A stretch of DNA of 64,000 nt, from the NCBI RefSeq assembly GCF_947179165.1, contig NC_077246.1:67000921-67064920 (forward strand), given 5' to 3'. Positions 1 to 10,401 of the stretch are shown piece by piece. The stretch's first letter is position 1. Each line of letters begins with the position of its first letter. The stretch comes from Solanum dulcamara (taxonomy: Eukaryota; Streptophyta; Magnoliopsida; Solanales; Solanaceae). The notes beneath the pieces were generated by a model. The model made no database searches. It had not been told where the DNA came from and saw nothing but the letters and a program-made list of their open reading frames with translations. Made by a program: the position numbers and the translations under genes.

Positions 1-1170
1 GCCATCACACAAGTTGAAGCTTTGACAAATTTTAGGCATGACAAGCATGACCGAGGAAGAGGAGATGAGACAAGAGGTAGTTATGACCAAGGTGAGGGAG
101 ATTGTGGCGAAGGCAAAGAAAAACAACCCCATCCCAAAAACTATGACGCCTATAAGTCCAATGGCAAGAAGACTGGATGATGAAGCGATGCCGACAGAAA
201 GGCACTGATTACAAAGGGAAATGGATGTTACATATGCGAAGGGCCGTATAGCTACGTAAGACGTCCTGAACTGAAGAATCTTGGCGCCATCTTATAGGAA
301 TGGAAGGAAAAAGATGCACAAGGGCAAGAATAAGGTTCAGACACAATACAATTAGGCCTGATTAGACTATATAGAGCTATTAATAACTAATCAGGAAAGC
401 CAAAAGAGTATGACGCGTAGTATGTAGACATCATAATCAATGGACGACCCGCTCATGCTATGGTCGAGACAGGTGCAGAGGCCAACATTATGACTAAGTC
501 AGCAACTACGAAGTTGGGGCTAAGTTACAGTCCAAGTAACACGCGCCTCAAGATGGTCAATGCATTATTGACACCCGTATGCGGAGTCGCTTATGGAGTT
601 GATGTTGGGCAAGTGGCAAGGTAAGATCAACTTTACCTTCGCTCCCTTAGATATATTTGATATAATCCTTGGACAGGAGTTTTTTTAGCGATGTCACACG
701 GTGATCGACCCCTACCTCCAACAACTCTTGGTTATGGAGCAAGAAAGATTTTGTATGGTGCCCCTAGTTAAGGTGCTGAGGACAGAAGGACTATCCCAAC
801 TATTGGTCATACAATTTGTGAAGGGCCTAGAAGAGGGAGTACCGATGTTCGTAGACACCGTTGCAAGTTTGGGAGAAGATAATGGTGCTAGAGAGACATT
901 GCCACCTTGCATGGAAAAGGACGTGATGCCGAAGGAGTTTCCAAGATATTTATCTCCAAGGCGCCAAGAGAAAAGAAGGCCAATATTGACTAAACCAGGC
1001 AAAATCAGGGACAACAAGTAAATGCCATGTCCCTCGTCTACCGAAAGGGACAATTTTTGGAGGAGGCCGCATAGGAATAGTATGAAGACTTGTGGCAGTT
1101 TAAAGATAAAATTTAAGAGATTATGTAGTAGTAATGCACCGTGGTGATCGCTACATCAGGTGGGGGAGAG
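1..1170 (+). pseudogene. Ty3/gypsy gag-pol remnant, internally deleted
   Basis: Broken reading frames encode pieces of a Ty3/gypsy polyprotein. A retroviral-type aspartic protease domain lies at about 420-690, ending in an ILGQ-like motif. The linker that normally precedes reverse transcriptase lies at about 701-1020, where a 106-codon stretch carries a degraded form of the family motif KDVMPxEL. The protease active site reads VETGAE where the family has a catalytic Asp (D to E), and stops interrupt the frame. Reverse transcriptase, RNase H and integrase are absent: the linker runs almost directly into the 3' end of the element, about 150 bp before the LTR. This is therefore an internally deleted copy that cannot move by itself. 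The left end lies outside the window. The family call rests on motifs I recognise. Confidence 0.8.
1159..1170 (+). other. Polypurine tract of the gypsy element
   Basis: A purine-rich run, ggtgggggagag, directly abuts the TG of the LTR. This is the expected plus-strand priming site and fixes the LTR boundary and the element's orientation. Confidence 0.75.
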
Positions 1171-1683
1171 TGTGACTATCCACCATGTCTTCACACCATA
1201 TAATCGCCACGTAAGTGCCACATGGCACAAAGTTGCCCACGTGGAAGCCTTACATAGGAAAAAGGTTAGTTCATAGTGGAAGTTTCTAGATACATGTGGA
1301 GAATTCCCTTGGAAGACTTTAGAATTTTATGGATTTGCATGGAAAGTCTTTTGAATCTTCTAGTTGTGTAAAGTAGTCTAGAAAGAGGACTTATTTATAA
1401 ATATAGAGGGACTTGTATAAAAATTATTATTTACACTTTAGCCCCGAAGGAGTAGTATAAATAGAGGAGGTCATTCATTTGTAAAAGCCATCAAGAAATC
1501 AAGCAATCTTCTAAAGTAATACAAAGCCTTCTCCATAAAAGTTCTTTTGTCTTTCTTACAATCTAGCGTTCCCTCAGCGATCTAGTTTTAAATGCTTACT
1601 TGAGATTGAAAGATCGTGAAAGATTCGTGAGTAAGTTGTCAATTGCTGCATGAAGGTCTTAGTTGAAGTCTAAGTTCGTAACA
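1171..1683 (+). repeat. 3' LTR of the Ty3/gypsy element
   Basis: The LTR begins TGTGACTATCC right after the polypurine tract and ends near GTAACA, giving TG...CA ends and about 513 bp. TATA-like sites occur at about 1393 and about 1457 (tataaata), as expected for a promoter-bearing LTR. The right boundary is inferred from the CA end only, because the partner LTR is outside the window. Confidence 0.7.
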
Positions 1684-2569
1684 TATGGCTGCCTATCGAA
1701 TCGGGCCATAGCCTCCGGCTGCCTTCTAAAAAAGAAGTTAGGAAAATAGAAAAATCTTCCAATATGAACAACCCTAGCTTATCGTAATCAGCAAGCGATC
1801 ATCGTAATCAACAAACTAAAGGCTCAATTGGATGAACAACCCCAACTTATTTTTGCATGGAAAAGTGACAATGAAATAAGAGTATCAAGAGTGAATTTTA
1901 TGGATTAAATAGGTAGGTATAAATATTGGATTGAATATAATAATTAAATTAAGAGGAAATTATAAGTAAAATAAATAAATATCTATTTAGGCATGCCACG
2001 TAAGCACCATATAGAATGATTAAAGAGAAGGACATGACACTTAACAGTCTAATGGCAAATAAGTGACTGAAGTTGGATGGTAAGCAAATATATCAAAAAA
2101 ATAAGACCAAGGGCAAATATAACCCTTTTCTAATGGTGCAAGGGCAAAAATGACCCTTTTTCCTTTTATATACTAGTAAATAGGTATGTGTTTCGCACAA
2201 TTTGAATTGAAAAATTAGTATATAATTTATTTAAACATGTATATTATGATATGCTTCTTATTAATCTAAAACTTTTTTGAAATACCAAAGTATAAAAGAC
2301 ATATATATTTGGCAAAACTTTTGAAAAAATAATATATAAGTAAAAGATAGACATGAACAAACTAGGAAAAATGAGCTAAAAGGGTTATTTGAGAGTGAAA
2401 TGAAGGATAGGGGATTTCTATTTCTTTTTTCTTTTCTTTTGTTATAAATATTTAATTAGGAGTTAATTATGAAGAGATGGGTTGTTTTAAAATATTTGTA
2501 AACTTAGGATAAAAAATTAAAAGATCAAAAACTTTTAACAAAACCCAAAATTCCATCCATTTTCTCCAT
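1684..2569. other. Intergenic, no gene seen
   Basis: AT-rich DNA with short dispersed-repeat debris, such as the phrase 'gggcaaaaatgaccc' near 2130-2160. All frames are interrupted and I can support no gene. Confidence 0.6.
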
Positions 2570-2800
2570 TTTCTAAACCCATTTCTTCCTCTCTCTATTC
2601 TCCTCTCCTCTCCTCTCTTCTCTTCTCTTTTCTTTTCCCCAATTCTTTCTCCTTTATTCGATTTTCTCTGTTCTCCTCCTCTCTCCTCTCTTCTCTTCTC
2701 TTCTCTTCTCTTTTTTTTCAATTCTTTCACTCCGATTTGATTGTGCAAATTATTTAAAAAAAATTGATGAAAAGAGAAGAGAAGAGAGGAGAGGATATGT
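2570..2800. repeat. CT-rich tract with inverted purine partner
   Basis: About 2580-2720 is a nearly pure pyrimidine run built from ctctt and cctct units. A complementary purine run (gaagagaagagaggagag) sits at about 2768-2795. The two could pair into a long hairpin with a short AT-rich loop. The 119-codon open frame on the minus strand here is a by-product of this composition (Lys/Arg/Glu-rich), not a gene. Confidence 0.75.
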
Positions 2801-2811
2801 TGTTTATATAA

Positions 2812-3110
2812 ATAGGAGTTGTTCAAACAACCAAGAGATGTTGCCTAAGTTGTTTAGTTCAAACAACAGAAGTTGTTTAAACAACCAAAAATTGTTTAGT
2901 GCAAACAACCAGAAGATATTTAAACAAATCTAAGTTGTTTAGGTGTTTTTTATAATTCCTTAGTTAAAACAATGAGAATATTTTAAATATCAGCTAGTTG
3001 TTTGGAGAAATATGAAAATATTTGCTAATTATTTTGAAGATCGAGATATGAAAACATTTATTAGTTGTTTAGACAAATGTTTAAATATCTGCTAGTTGTT
3101 TAGAGGTGAT
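2812..3110. repeat. Cluster of GTTGTTT / AAACAAC inverted words
   Basis: The words gttgttta and aaacaac recur at short spacing (at least six times within 2812-2945, looser to 3110), often as adjacent inverted pairs. This looks like a degenerate tandem repeat of a small palindromic unit. No gene is seen. Confidence 0.6.
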
Positions 3111-4040
3111 GATGACGTGAAGGAGGGGAGGTTTGGGGGAGGATGGGCTGAGGGGTGGATGAGGGGCAGGGAAAAAAGGAGAGAAAGTCTTTTATAAATT
3201 AAAATTTTTTATGAGTTTTTAAAATATGTGTCATTATCACTAATTAAAGAAGAATACATTTTATTTCATTTTCAAGACTTGTGTCCTATTTTTTTAATTT
3301 ACAGTTTTAAAAGTCTCTTTTAATTCACTCGCCAACAAACTCAAACAGGGAAATAAAACAATAAATACATAATTTTTTTATATTCTACTTAGGTTTCTTC
3401 CAAGCGGTGCTTCTCAGAAGCTTTAATATTAACATTTTACATCGCCTTCATCAATCTGGTTGTATGTATCTCCTTCATCTTTTGTCTGCTCAGTGATTTT
3501 GGTTCTTCATTTAATCGGTCGAATTTATTTCTTTTTTGTGCATCTTCGGCGTGTTTGAGCGAACTGAATTTGGGGGATTTTTGCTTCTTATTTTTTTGAG
3601 CCGCCCTTGTTTGACACATGCCAGAAATTAAAAATTCTAGTTATAAGCATGTCATGATGGGTAGTTTTCAAGTTAATGAATTTGCCTGCTAGTGTGGTAT
3701 GCTCGATGATGATTTTAGCTTAATTACACTTAGATTCAGTTTGTCTGTCAAGTCCCTCATTGGTTTAAGGATCAGATAGTGGTCTCCATATCATATATCT
3801 TCTTTTTGTTTTAGAATTGTAACGAGTATACAAATTTAGCACTAGGGAAGTGTCAACCGTATTTACAGGGAGTAAGAAGATTATAATCAACTATCCACAC
3901 CTAGGCACCTCTAAAATTACTAAAGAATCTTCCTCATACTAGACGGTCTTTACCAGGCACCTATCTATCAATTTATGATTTTAGAAATCCCCCTCTAATG
4001 AACTAGTTTTTAAGGTTGAGTTAGGCCGAGCCATTTTATC
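3111..4040. other. Intergenic, no gene seen
   Basis: Mixed AT-rich sequence with only short open frames. The 60-codon minus-strand frame at 3437-3619 has no recognisable motif and I do not accept it as a gene. Confidence 0.55.
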
Positions 4041-4042
4041 AC

Positions 4043-4385
4043 ATGGTGGTATCAAAGCCAAGACCCACTGATCCTTGTTGTTGTCTTTCTCAATATTGAA
4101 CCTTTGTGTTATGTTATCCACGCTTCAGTTGTCCCATCCGGAACGTGTGGGGGATTTTCATGTCCCACATTGAATGACTGACGGAATGTGTTGTGGTCTC
4201 CTTATATGTGAGCTAGTGTTTGAGGTTAGGTTAGGCTAAGAGTTATAATTGACATGGTATTAGAGCCATATCTATCCATCTCTTGTGTTGTGTTTCTCAA
4301 TGTTATATATATTATTCACACTCCAATTATCCCGTCTTGGTCATTTGGGGAGCGTCAAGTTTCACATTAGTTGAGAGAATGAGGA
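4043..4385 (+). repeat. Two tandem degenerate LTR-border-like units
   Basis: Two related units start at about 4043 and 4253 with tggtatcaaagcc and tggtattagagcc. Both resemble the initiator-Met tRNA primer-binding sequence TGGTATCAGAGC found just inside plant LTRs. Both continue with matching text (tcttgtgttgtgtttctcaatgtta-like, then 'cccg..tcatttggg', then 'ttcacatt'). They look like a duplicated scrap of an old retrotransposon 5' region. No coding remains. Confidence 0.5.
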
Positions 4386-4972
4386 GTTATGGTTTTGGCA
4401 ATCGTCTCCTCATGAGTTTTGGTGGGATTGAGTTAAACTCAAGGACCGTATCTTTACATGATGAAATGTGCTATTGAATTAAATCCAAGGGCCATGCTTT
4501 TCTTTCTGCCTGGTTACCTGTAAACTTCCCTTATTTCACATAGGTGCTTTTCAGCTTTATCCTGATTCTAGTATTAAGTCCTAGAAGGTTGACGTGCAAT
4601 TATGAGCTTAGTTGTTGCTGAACTCGACTCGCCAAAAAATATTTTTCATATATTAAAAAGAAGGAATACTCAACCCTGATCAAAAAAGAAGAAATACTCT
4701 ATTTATAAGGAAATCCCTTTCTGATCTCCGAAATTCTTGGGTTACATAATAGCTATGCCTACTACTCTTTTCCTTCTTTTGGGTGTGTGTGGAGGGAAGG
4801 CGTATTATTTTAGAAAGCTACTCATGTTTACACATTTGTATCAATACAGAATTTGCTGGCATCAGTTGGTGATCTAGAAGTAACCAAGTTTCTGGATATC
4901 AGTGCTTTCAGATGATGCTTACTTAATGTTTTAAAAAGCTTACGCCATCTACCTGTTTTTAGTTATAACAAC

Positions 4973-5509
4973 ATGAGTGAAGACAAAATCCCTAAGCAGG
5001 CTGGAATTGGTGAGTTGATAGACCTAGGAAAGAATGCTTTGAGCTGCAGTGGAGTACATGCTTCTAGCAATGAGAAGGGGAGATCACATTTAAACACCAT
5101 TGCTGCTGTCAAAGTGAACAAAAAATATGTTCTACTCCTTGCTGCTAGTCTATCAGCTACTGCTTTGTTTATAGCAGCTTTTAGCATCCCCCGTCTCATT
5201 GCCAATGCTAATCACATCAATGACTATGATACAGGTCAAATAATCCAAGATATGAGAGATTCAACCATCACTTTACCATTCATATTATTAAACTCGGCAG
5301 TTTTTATAGTATCATTAGCTATTGTTATCTCTATTCTACGCAGTTTTCCTATGAAGCCGTGGCCTCAGATTACAGTATCTATGTTTTTTATCTCCTATAT
5401 GTCCTTGATCATGAAAATATTACCATGGGCATCCATGCTTGTACTTGTGTTTTCCGTCCCATTACTACTATTCGCAGCTGCTGGAAAACTGTTCAACTTT
5501 CACGAGTGA
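4973..5509 (+). CDS. Uncharacterised four-helix membrane protein
   Basis: A 178-aa frame starts with ATG at 4973 and ends in TGA. The first ~45 residues are hydrophilic. They are followed by about four hydrophobic segments at roughly residues 50-72, 98-121, 128-147 and 150-171, which suggests an integral membrane protein with a soluble N-terminus. The layout resembles the C-terminal PGG membrane domain of plant ankyrin-repeat proteins, but I do not see a convincing PGG signature or ankyrin repeats, so I leave the family open. A splice-acceptor-like tgtttttag lies about 10 bp before the ATG, so a 5' UTR exon upstream is possible. It could also be the last exon of a longer or decayed gene. The length and consistent helix pattern argue for real coding. 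Confidence 0.6.
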   Translation: MSEDKIPKQAGIGELIDLGKNALSCSGVHASSNEKGRSHLNTIAAVKVNKKYVLLLAASLSATALFIAAFSIPRLIANANHINDYDTGQIIQDMRDSTITLPFILLNSAVFIVSLAIVISILRSFPMKPWPQITVSMFFISYMSLIMKILPWASMLVLVFSVPLLLFAAAGKLFNFHE

Positions 5510-5759
5510 AGACTTTTGCTGTTCTGCTACTTTGGTAAAGAATCAGCTACTTATAGATATCATGGTTGTTTCTGAAGTATTCTCTCTGTTAAATATAGAT
5601 TTTGTGGATCTGATATATCTCACATTTGCAGAAAAGGAGGTGAGGACCATGATATATGAGGATCTGCTATGCCATTTCCAAGTATTGTTGTTTAACTGCT
5701 TTAATTTAAATATACAAGCAACAGCTAAATCCAAGCCTTTGAGAGTTGTATAAAGAGTG

Positions 5760-6323
5760 TTTTTACTATTGTTGGTAGATTATCACATGTATGAATGTAC
5801 AAGGATTTGTGTGCTGCAGAAATGGTAGATGCACATACCAGTTGAAACTATTTTGTCTAAACTCTTGTTAAGAATAGCCATTGTGGATGTGCTGAATGGA
5901 AAACATCTTCCAACAGATTACTTTGTTTCATAAGATAATTCTCTCTGATTTATTTGTCCTTAAGCCTGTTGAGTTTGTATATGGCTTTGACATTTTCATC
6001 ATGGTGATGGCAATTGACAAGTAGGGTTTTTGCGGTTCAGTTTGAGTCGGTTTAGGGTTAAAATTAATTTGAAGCAGGGTGTTCATGGTTCCATTTAGGT
6101 GGGTTTAGGGTTAAAATTAATATCAGATCAACTTAAAAGGGGTTTTAAATTACTTAAATCAAATCGACTTTTTGAGGTTGGTTTTTAATTTATTTATTTG
6201 CAACAAGCAGCCTCAAGAGGTTGGCTTTTTGCCAATTTTTTTTTAATGTTTTATCAAAAAAATAAAAATGAAATAAGTATTTAAAGAGTAAAAATAAAAA
6301 GTTACATGGTCTTAAATCAACAA
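5760..6323. other. Downstream region with a small direct repeat
   Basis: Probable 3' flank of the gene at 4973, then AT-rich DNA. The phrase 'tttagggttaaaattaa' occurs twice, near 6050 and 6104, as part of two diverged ~55-bp units. No gene is seen. Confidence 0.45.
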
Positions 6324-6391
6324 GTATCAATGGTTTAGTGGTAGAAATATATCCTACCATAGAAATGTGGGTGTTCGAACCCATGTTGCGC
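6324..6391 (+). pseudogene. tRNA-Gly-like pseudogene or SINE head
   Basis: The stretch follows a tRNA-Gly layout closely: an A-box-like tggtttagtggtagaa at about 6331-6346, an anticodon-arm position reading ctaccat, and a B-box-like gtgttcgaaccc at about 6371-6382. Compared with the intact tRNA-Gly(GCC) at 24566, the acceptor stem no longer pairs and the anticodon is ACC instead of GCC. It is a dead tRNA copy or the 5' part of a tRNA-derived SINE. The young copia element inserted about 45 bp downstream. Confidence 0.6.
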
Positions 6392-6435
6392 ATTTTATTA
6401 ATTGTAATTACAAAAATTGTCTACATCATGAGGTC

Positions 6436-6672
6436 TGTTGTAAAATGAGACTAAATTAACAATTTAATACTGAAAGAGAGAGTAAATAGGAGAACTGAAG
6501 AAGAAGCAAAGCACAGAATATTTTGTTTTTTTTCTTTTATGACTATGAATTACCAATTCATGGTAATGTATATATAGGTGTTAATTTAGTGGGATGCCCA
6601 CTTTTAGTGGGCCCCACTTTAATATAAAAATGTGGTGGGCATTCCACTTATATGTGGACACTCCACTTAACA
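6436..6672 (-). repeat. 3' LTR of the young copia element
   Basis: 237 bp with TGTTG...TAACA ends, containing a TATA-type tatatata segment and a 16-bp inverted word (atgaattaccaattcat) near the middle. Apart from one base it is identical to the right LTR. Confidence 0.95.
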
Positions 6673-6882
6673 CTCCCCCTTGGATGTCCACGTGTAATGT
6701 GTTTACATAAAAACACTTTACAAGAAATAATATACTAAGTTATTCTGATGTTGTGTCTACATATCTGATAATACGCCTTGATTGCTGCCTCATTAAAAAC
6801 CTTACCAGGAAAATCCAATGGGACAAAACCTTGGTGAAGGAAAAAAGAGTGCAGCGCGTATTTACTCCCCCTGATGAAAGCT

Positions 6883-9800
6883 TCATTTGATATTTTGGAG
6901 ACGGCGCATTCCAACCTTATGCCTTAGCTTCTCAAAAGTTGATGTTGGTAATGCCTTTGTGAATAAATCTGCAAGATTATCACTTGAACGAACTTGTTGT
7001 ACATCAATTTCACCATTCTTCTGAAGATCATGTGTGAAGAATAATTTTGGTGAAATGTGTTTCGTTCTGTCTCCTTTTATGAAGCCACCTTTCAATTGAG
7101 CTATACACGCGGCATTGTCTTCGAATATAATTGTGGGTACTTTAACATTATTTTCCAGACCACATCTTTCTTTGATGAACTGTATCATCGACCTCAACCA
7201 CACACATTCTCTACTTGCTTCATGAATTGCTATTATTTCAGCATGATTTGAAGAAGTAGCAACAATGGACTGTTTTGTAGATCGCCATGATATAGCAGTC
7301 CCTCCGTGTGTAAACAGATAACCTGTCTGAGATCGAGCTTTATGTGGGTCTGATAAATAACCTGCATCTGCATAACCAATAAGGTCTGCGTAACCTTTGT
7401 TAGTATAAAACAAACCCATATCAATCGTACCCTTCAGGTATCGCAAAATGTGTTTGATACCGTTCCAATGCCTTCGCGTTGGGGAAGAACTATACCTTGC
7501 TAGCAAATTAACAGAAAATGTTATATCAGGCCTAGTTGCGTTAGCAAGATACATAAGTGCACCAATAGCACTGAGATATGGTACTTCAGGACCAAGAATT
7601 TCTTCATCCTCTTCTGGAGGTCGAAATTGATCTTTTTCTACTTCAAGTGATCGAACAACCATTGGAGTACTTAATGGATGTGCTTTGTCCATGTAAAATC
7701 TTTTTAAGATTTTCTCAGTGTAGGCAGATTGATGGACAAAAACTCCGTCTGCTAAATGTTCAATTTGTAGACCTAGACAAAGTTTTGTCTTTCCAAGGTC
7801 TTTCATTTCAAATTCTTTCTTTAGATATTCAATTGCCTTTTGGACCTCTTCAGGGGTTCCAATGAGATTTATGTCATCAACATAAACGGCGAGTATAACA
7901 AACTCTGATTCCGTTTTCTTAATAAAAACACATGGACAAATAACATCATTAATATAACCTTCATTTATTAAGTACTCACTTAGGCGATTATACCACATAC
8001 GCCCTGATTGTTTCAGACCATATAATGATCTTTCGAGTTTTATTGAGTATACTTCCCGAGACTTTTTACATGCTTCAGGCAATTTTAATCCTTCTGGGAT
8101 TTTCATGTAAATTTCATTATCAAGTGAACCATAAAGGTAAGCTGTAACCACATCCATTAGGTGTATTTCAAGATTTTTATGTACAGCTAAACTGATGAGA
8201 TATCGAAATGTTATCCCATCCATAACCAGTGAATATGTTTCTTCATAGTTGACTCCGGGTCTTTGAGAGAATCCTTGTGCAACAAGGCGTGCCTTATATC
8301 TTACAATTTCATTTCTCTCATTTCGTTTTCTAACAAAAACCCATTTATAACCAACTGGTTTTACACCTTCAGGGGTTTGGACTACAGGTCCAAAAACCTC
8401 ACGTTTAGCAAGTGAGTCTAATTCTGATTGAATTGCCTTTTGCCATTCTGGCCAATCACATCTACGTCGACAATCTTCGACGGATTTAGGTTCAAGACTT
8501 TCACTATCTTGCATGAGGTTAATTGCAACATTATACGCAAAAACATTATCCACCGTAATTTTTGATCGATCTAAATTTATCTCATCACCGGTAGAACTTA
8601 TTGAAAGTTCTTCATTCACTTGAGTATCGGGTTCACTGATTTCTTCAGGAATATCAGGATTACTCAAACCTTGACCTTCTTCAGGAAGTTCCTGTGTAGT
8701 ATCATCTTTATTATTTCTTACGCTTCTTTTTCTAGGATTTTTATCCTTTGAGCCCAACGGTCTACCACGCTTCTGGCGTGTTTGAGATTCAGAAGCTATG
8801 ATACTTGTAGATGATCCTTTTGGGACATCAATTTGGATAGGTACATTCACTGCAGGGATATGTGACTTAGTTATCCGTTTCAAATCAGTAAATGCATCTG
8901 GCATTTGATTTGCTATTTTCTGTAAGTGGATGATCTTCTGGACCTCCTGCTCACATGTGCGGGTGCGTGGATCAAAATGTGATAGTGATGAAACTTTCCA
9001 CGCAATTTCTTTTTCTTTTTCGGGTTCCTTTTTCTCTCTCCCTAATGGCGGGAAAATTGTTTCATCAAACCGACAATCTGCAAATCGAGCAGTGAATAAA
9101 TCTCCAGTCAACGGTTCAAGGTATCGAATTATGGAGGGTGAGTCAAACCCAACATATATGCCCAACCTTCGTTGAGGGCCCATTTTTGTACGTTGTGGTG
9201 GTGCTACAGGCACGTATACCGCACAACCAAAAATTCTTAAATGAGCTATATTTGGTTCATTACCAAATACTAATTGTGACGGGGAGTATTTATTATAATG
9301 AGTCGGTCTGAGACGTACAAGTGCTGCTGCATGTAAGATAGCATGACCCCAAACAGTAATTGGCAATTTTGTTTTCATTAGTAGAGGTCTTGCTATTAAT
9401 TGTAGGCGCTTAATAAATGACTCTGCAAGGCCATTTTGAGTATGAACATGAGCAACAGGATGTTCAATTTTTATCCCAATTGATAAACAATAATCATTAA
9501 ATGCTTGGGATGTAAATTCTCCAGCATTATCAAGGCGAATGGCCTTAATTGAATAATCTGGGAATTGCGCTCTCAATCTTATTATTTGTGCTAACAATTT
9601 CGCAAACGCCAGGTTGCGAGATGATAATAAGCACACATGAGACCATCTAGATGATGCATCTATTAGGACCATAAAATATCTAAACAATCCACTAGGTGGA
9701 TGAATAGGTCCACATATATCTCCATGTATACGCTCTAAAAAGTCAGGAGATTCGATGCCAACCTTCAGGGTCGATGGTCTGGCAATTAATTTGCCTTGAT

Positions 9801-10401
9801 AACAAGCAGCACATGAAAATTCATCATTTGTAAGAATCTTCTGGTTCTTTAACGGATGTCCAGTTGAATTTTCAAGAATTCGTCTCATCATTATTGATCC
9901 AGGATGACCTATTCGATCATGCCATAGCACAAATATATTTGGATCAGTAAACTTCTGGTTTACGATCATATTTGCTTCAATTGCACTAATTTTTGCATAA
10001 TATAGGCCAGATGACAGAGTTGGTAATTTTTCCAAAATATATTTCTGGCCTGAGACACTCTTGGTTATACCAAGATATTCAATATTCATTTCATTTAGTG
10101 TCTCAACATGATATCCATTTCTGCGGATATCTTTAAAACTTAACAAGTTTCGTGAGGATTTAGAAGAAAATAGTGCATCTTCTATAACAATTTTTGTTCC
10201 CTTAGGCAGAATTATAGTAGCTCTTCCGGAGCCTTCTATCATTTTTGAATTACCAGAAATTGTAGTAACATTAGCTTTTCTTCTAAGTAAATTGGAAAAA
10301 TATTTCTCGTCTTTAAATATAGCATGGGTTGTTCCACTATCAATTACACAAATATCCTCGTGATTTATCATTGATCCAAACAAGATTTGACGCATTTCCA
10401 T
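6883..10401 (-). CDS. pol: Ty1/copia Pol (protease, integrase, RT, RNase H)
   Basis: 1172 codons without interruption, in the order typical of copia: protease with DSG at residue ~21; integrase zinc finger (H...H...CAAC) around 160-200; integrase core with HGD, LDNAGEF and AESF as the D,D-35-E residues; reverse transcriptase with the YVDD active site; RNase H with YADAGY and HAE motifs. The integrase-before-RT order defines copia rather than gypsy. Its frame is the same as gag upstream: 44 sense codons separate the gag TAA (10534-10536) from this ATG, with no other stop. A few RT positions deviate from the usual consensus (for example YSLVMDG where YSPVMDA is usual). The product would copy and integrate the element's RNA in a cytoplasmic particle and the nucleus. 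Confidence 0.95.
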   Translation of the reverse strand: MEMRQILFGSMINHEDICVIDSGTTHAIFKDEKYFSNLLRRKANVTTISGNSKMIEGSGRATIILPKGTKIVIEDALFSSKSSRNLLSFKDIRRNGYHVETLNEMNIEYLGITKSVSGQKYILEKLPTLSSGLYYAKISAIEANMIVNQKFTDPNIFVLWHDRIGHPGSIMMRRILENSTGHPLKNQKILTNDEFSCAACYQGKLIARPSTLKVGIESPDFLERIHGDICGPIHPPSGLFRYFMVLIDASSRWSHVCLLSSRNLAFAKLLAQIIRLRAQFPDYSIKAIRLDNAGEFTSQAFNDYCLSIGIKIEHPVAHVHTQNGLAESFIKRLQLIARPLLMKTKLPITVWGHAILHAAALVRLRPTHYNKYSPSQLVFGNEPNIAHLRIFGCAVYVPVAPPQRTKMGPQRRLGIYVGFDSPSIIRYLEPLTGDLFTARFADCRFDETIFPPLGREKKEPEKEKEIAWKVSSLSHFDPRTRTCEQEVQKIIHLQKIANQMPDAFTDLKRITKSHIPAVNVPIQIDVPKGSSTSIIASESQTRQKRGRPLGSKDKNPRKRSVRNNKDDTTQELPEEGQGLSNPDIPEEISEPDTQVNEELSISSTGDEINLDRSKITVDNVFAYNVAINLMQDSESLEPKSVEDCRRRCDWPEWQKAIQSELDSLAKREVFGPVVQTPEGVKPVGYKWVFVRKRNERNEIVRYKARLVAQGFSQRPGVNYEETYSLVMDGITFRYLISLAVHKNLEIHLMDVVTAYLYGSLDNEIYMKIPEGLKLPEACKKSREVYSIKLERSLYGLKQSGRMWYNRLSEYLINEGYINDVICPCVFIKKTESEFVILAVYVDDINLIGTPEEVQKAIEYLKKEFEMKDLGKTKLCLGLQIEHLADGVFVHQSAYTEKILKRFYMDKAHPLSTPMVVRSLEVEKDQFRPPEEDEEILGPEVPYLSAIGALMYLANATRPDITFSVNLLARYSSSPTRRHWNGIKHILRYLKGTIDMGLFYTNKGYADLIGYADAGYLSDPHKARSQTGYLFTHGGTAISWRSTKQSIVATSSNHAEIIAIHEASRECVWLRSMIQFIKERCGLENNVKVPTIIFEDNAACIAQLKGGFIKGDRTKHISPKLFFTHDLQKNGEIDVQQVRSSDNLADLFTKALPTSTFEKLRHKVGMRRLQNIK

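Noticed and set aside
2467..2826. 119-codon minus-strand frame rich in Lys, Arg and Glu
   Set aside because: It is a translation of the CT/GA tract and has no domain or codon bias of a gene.
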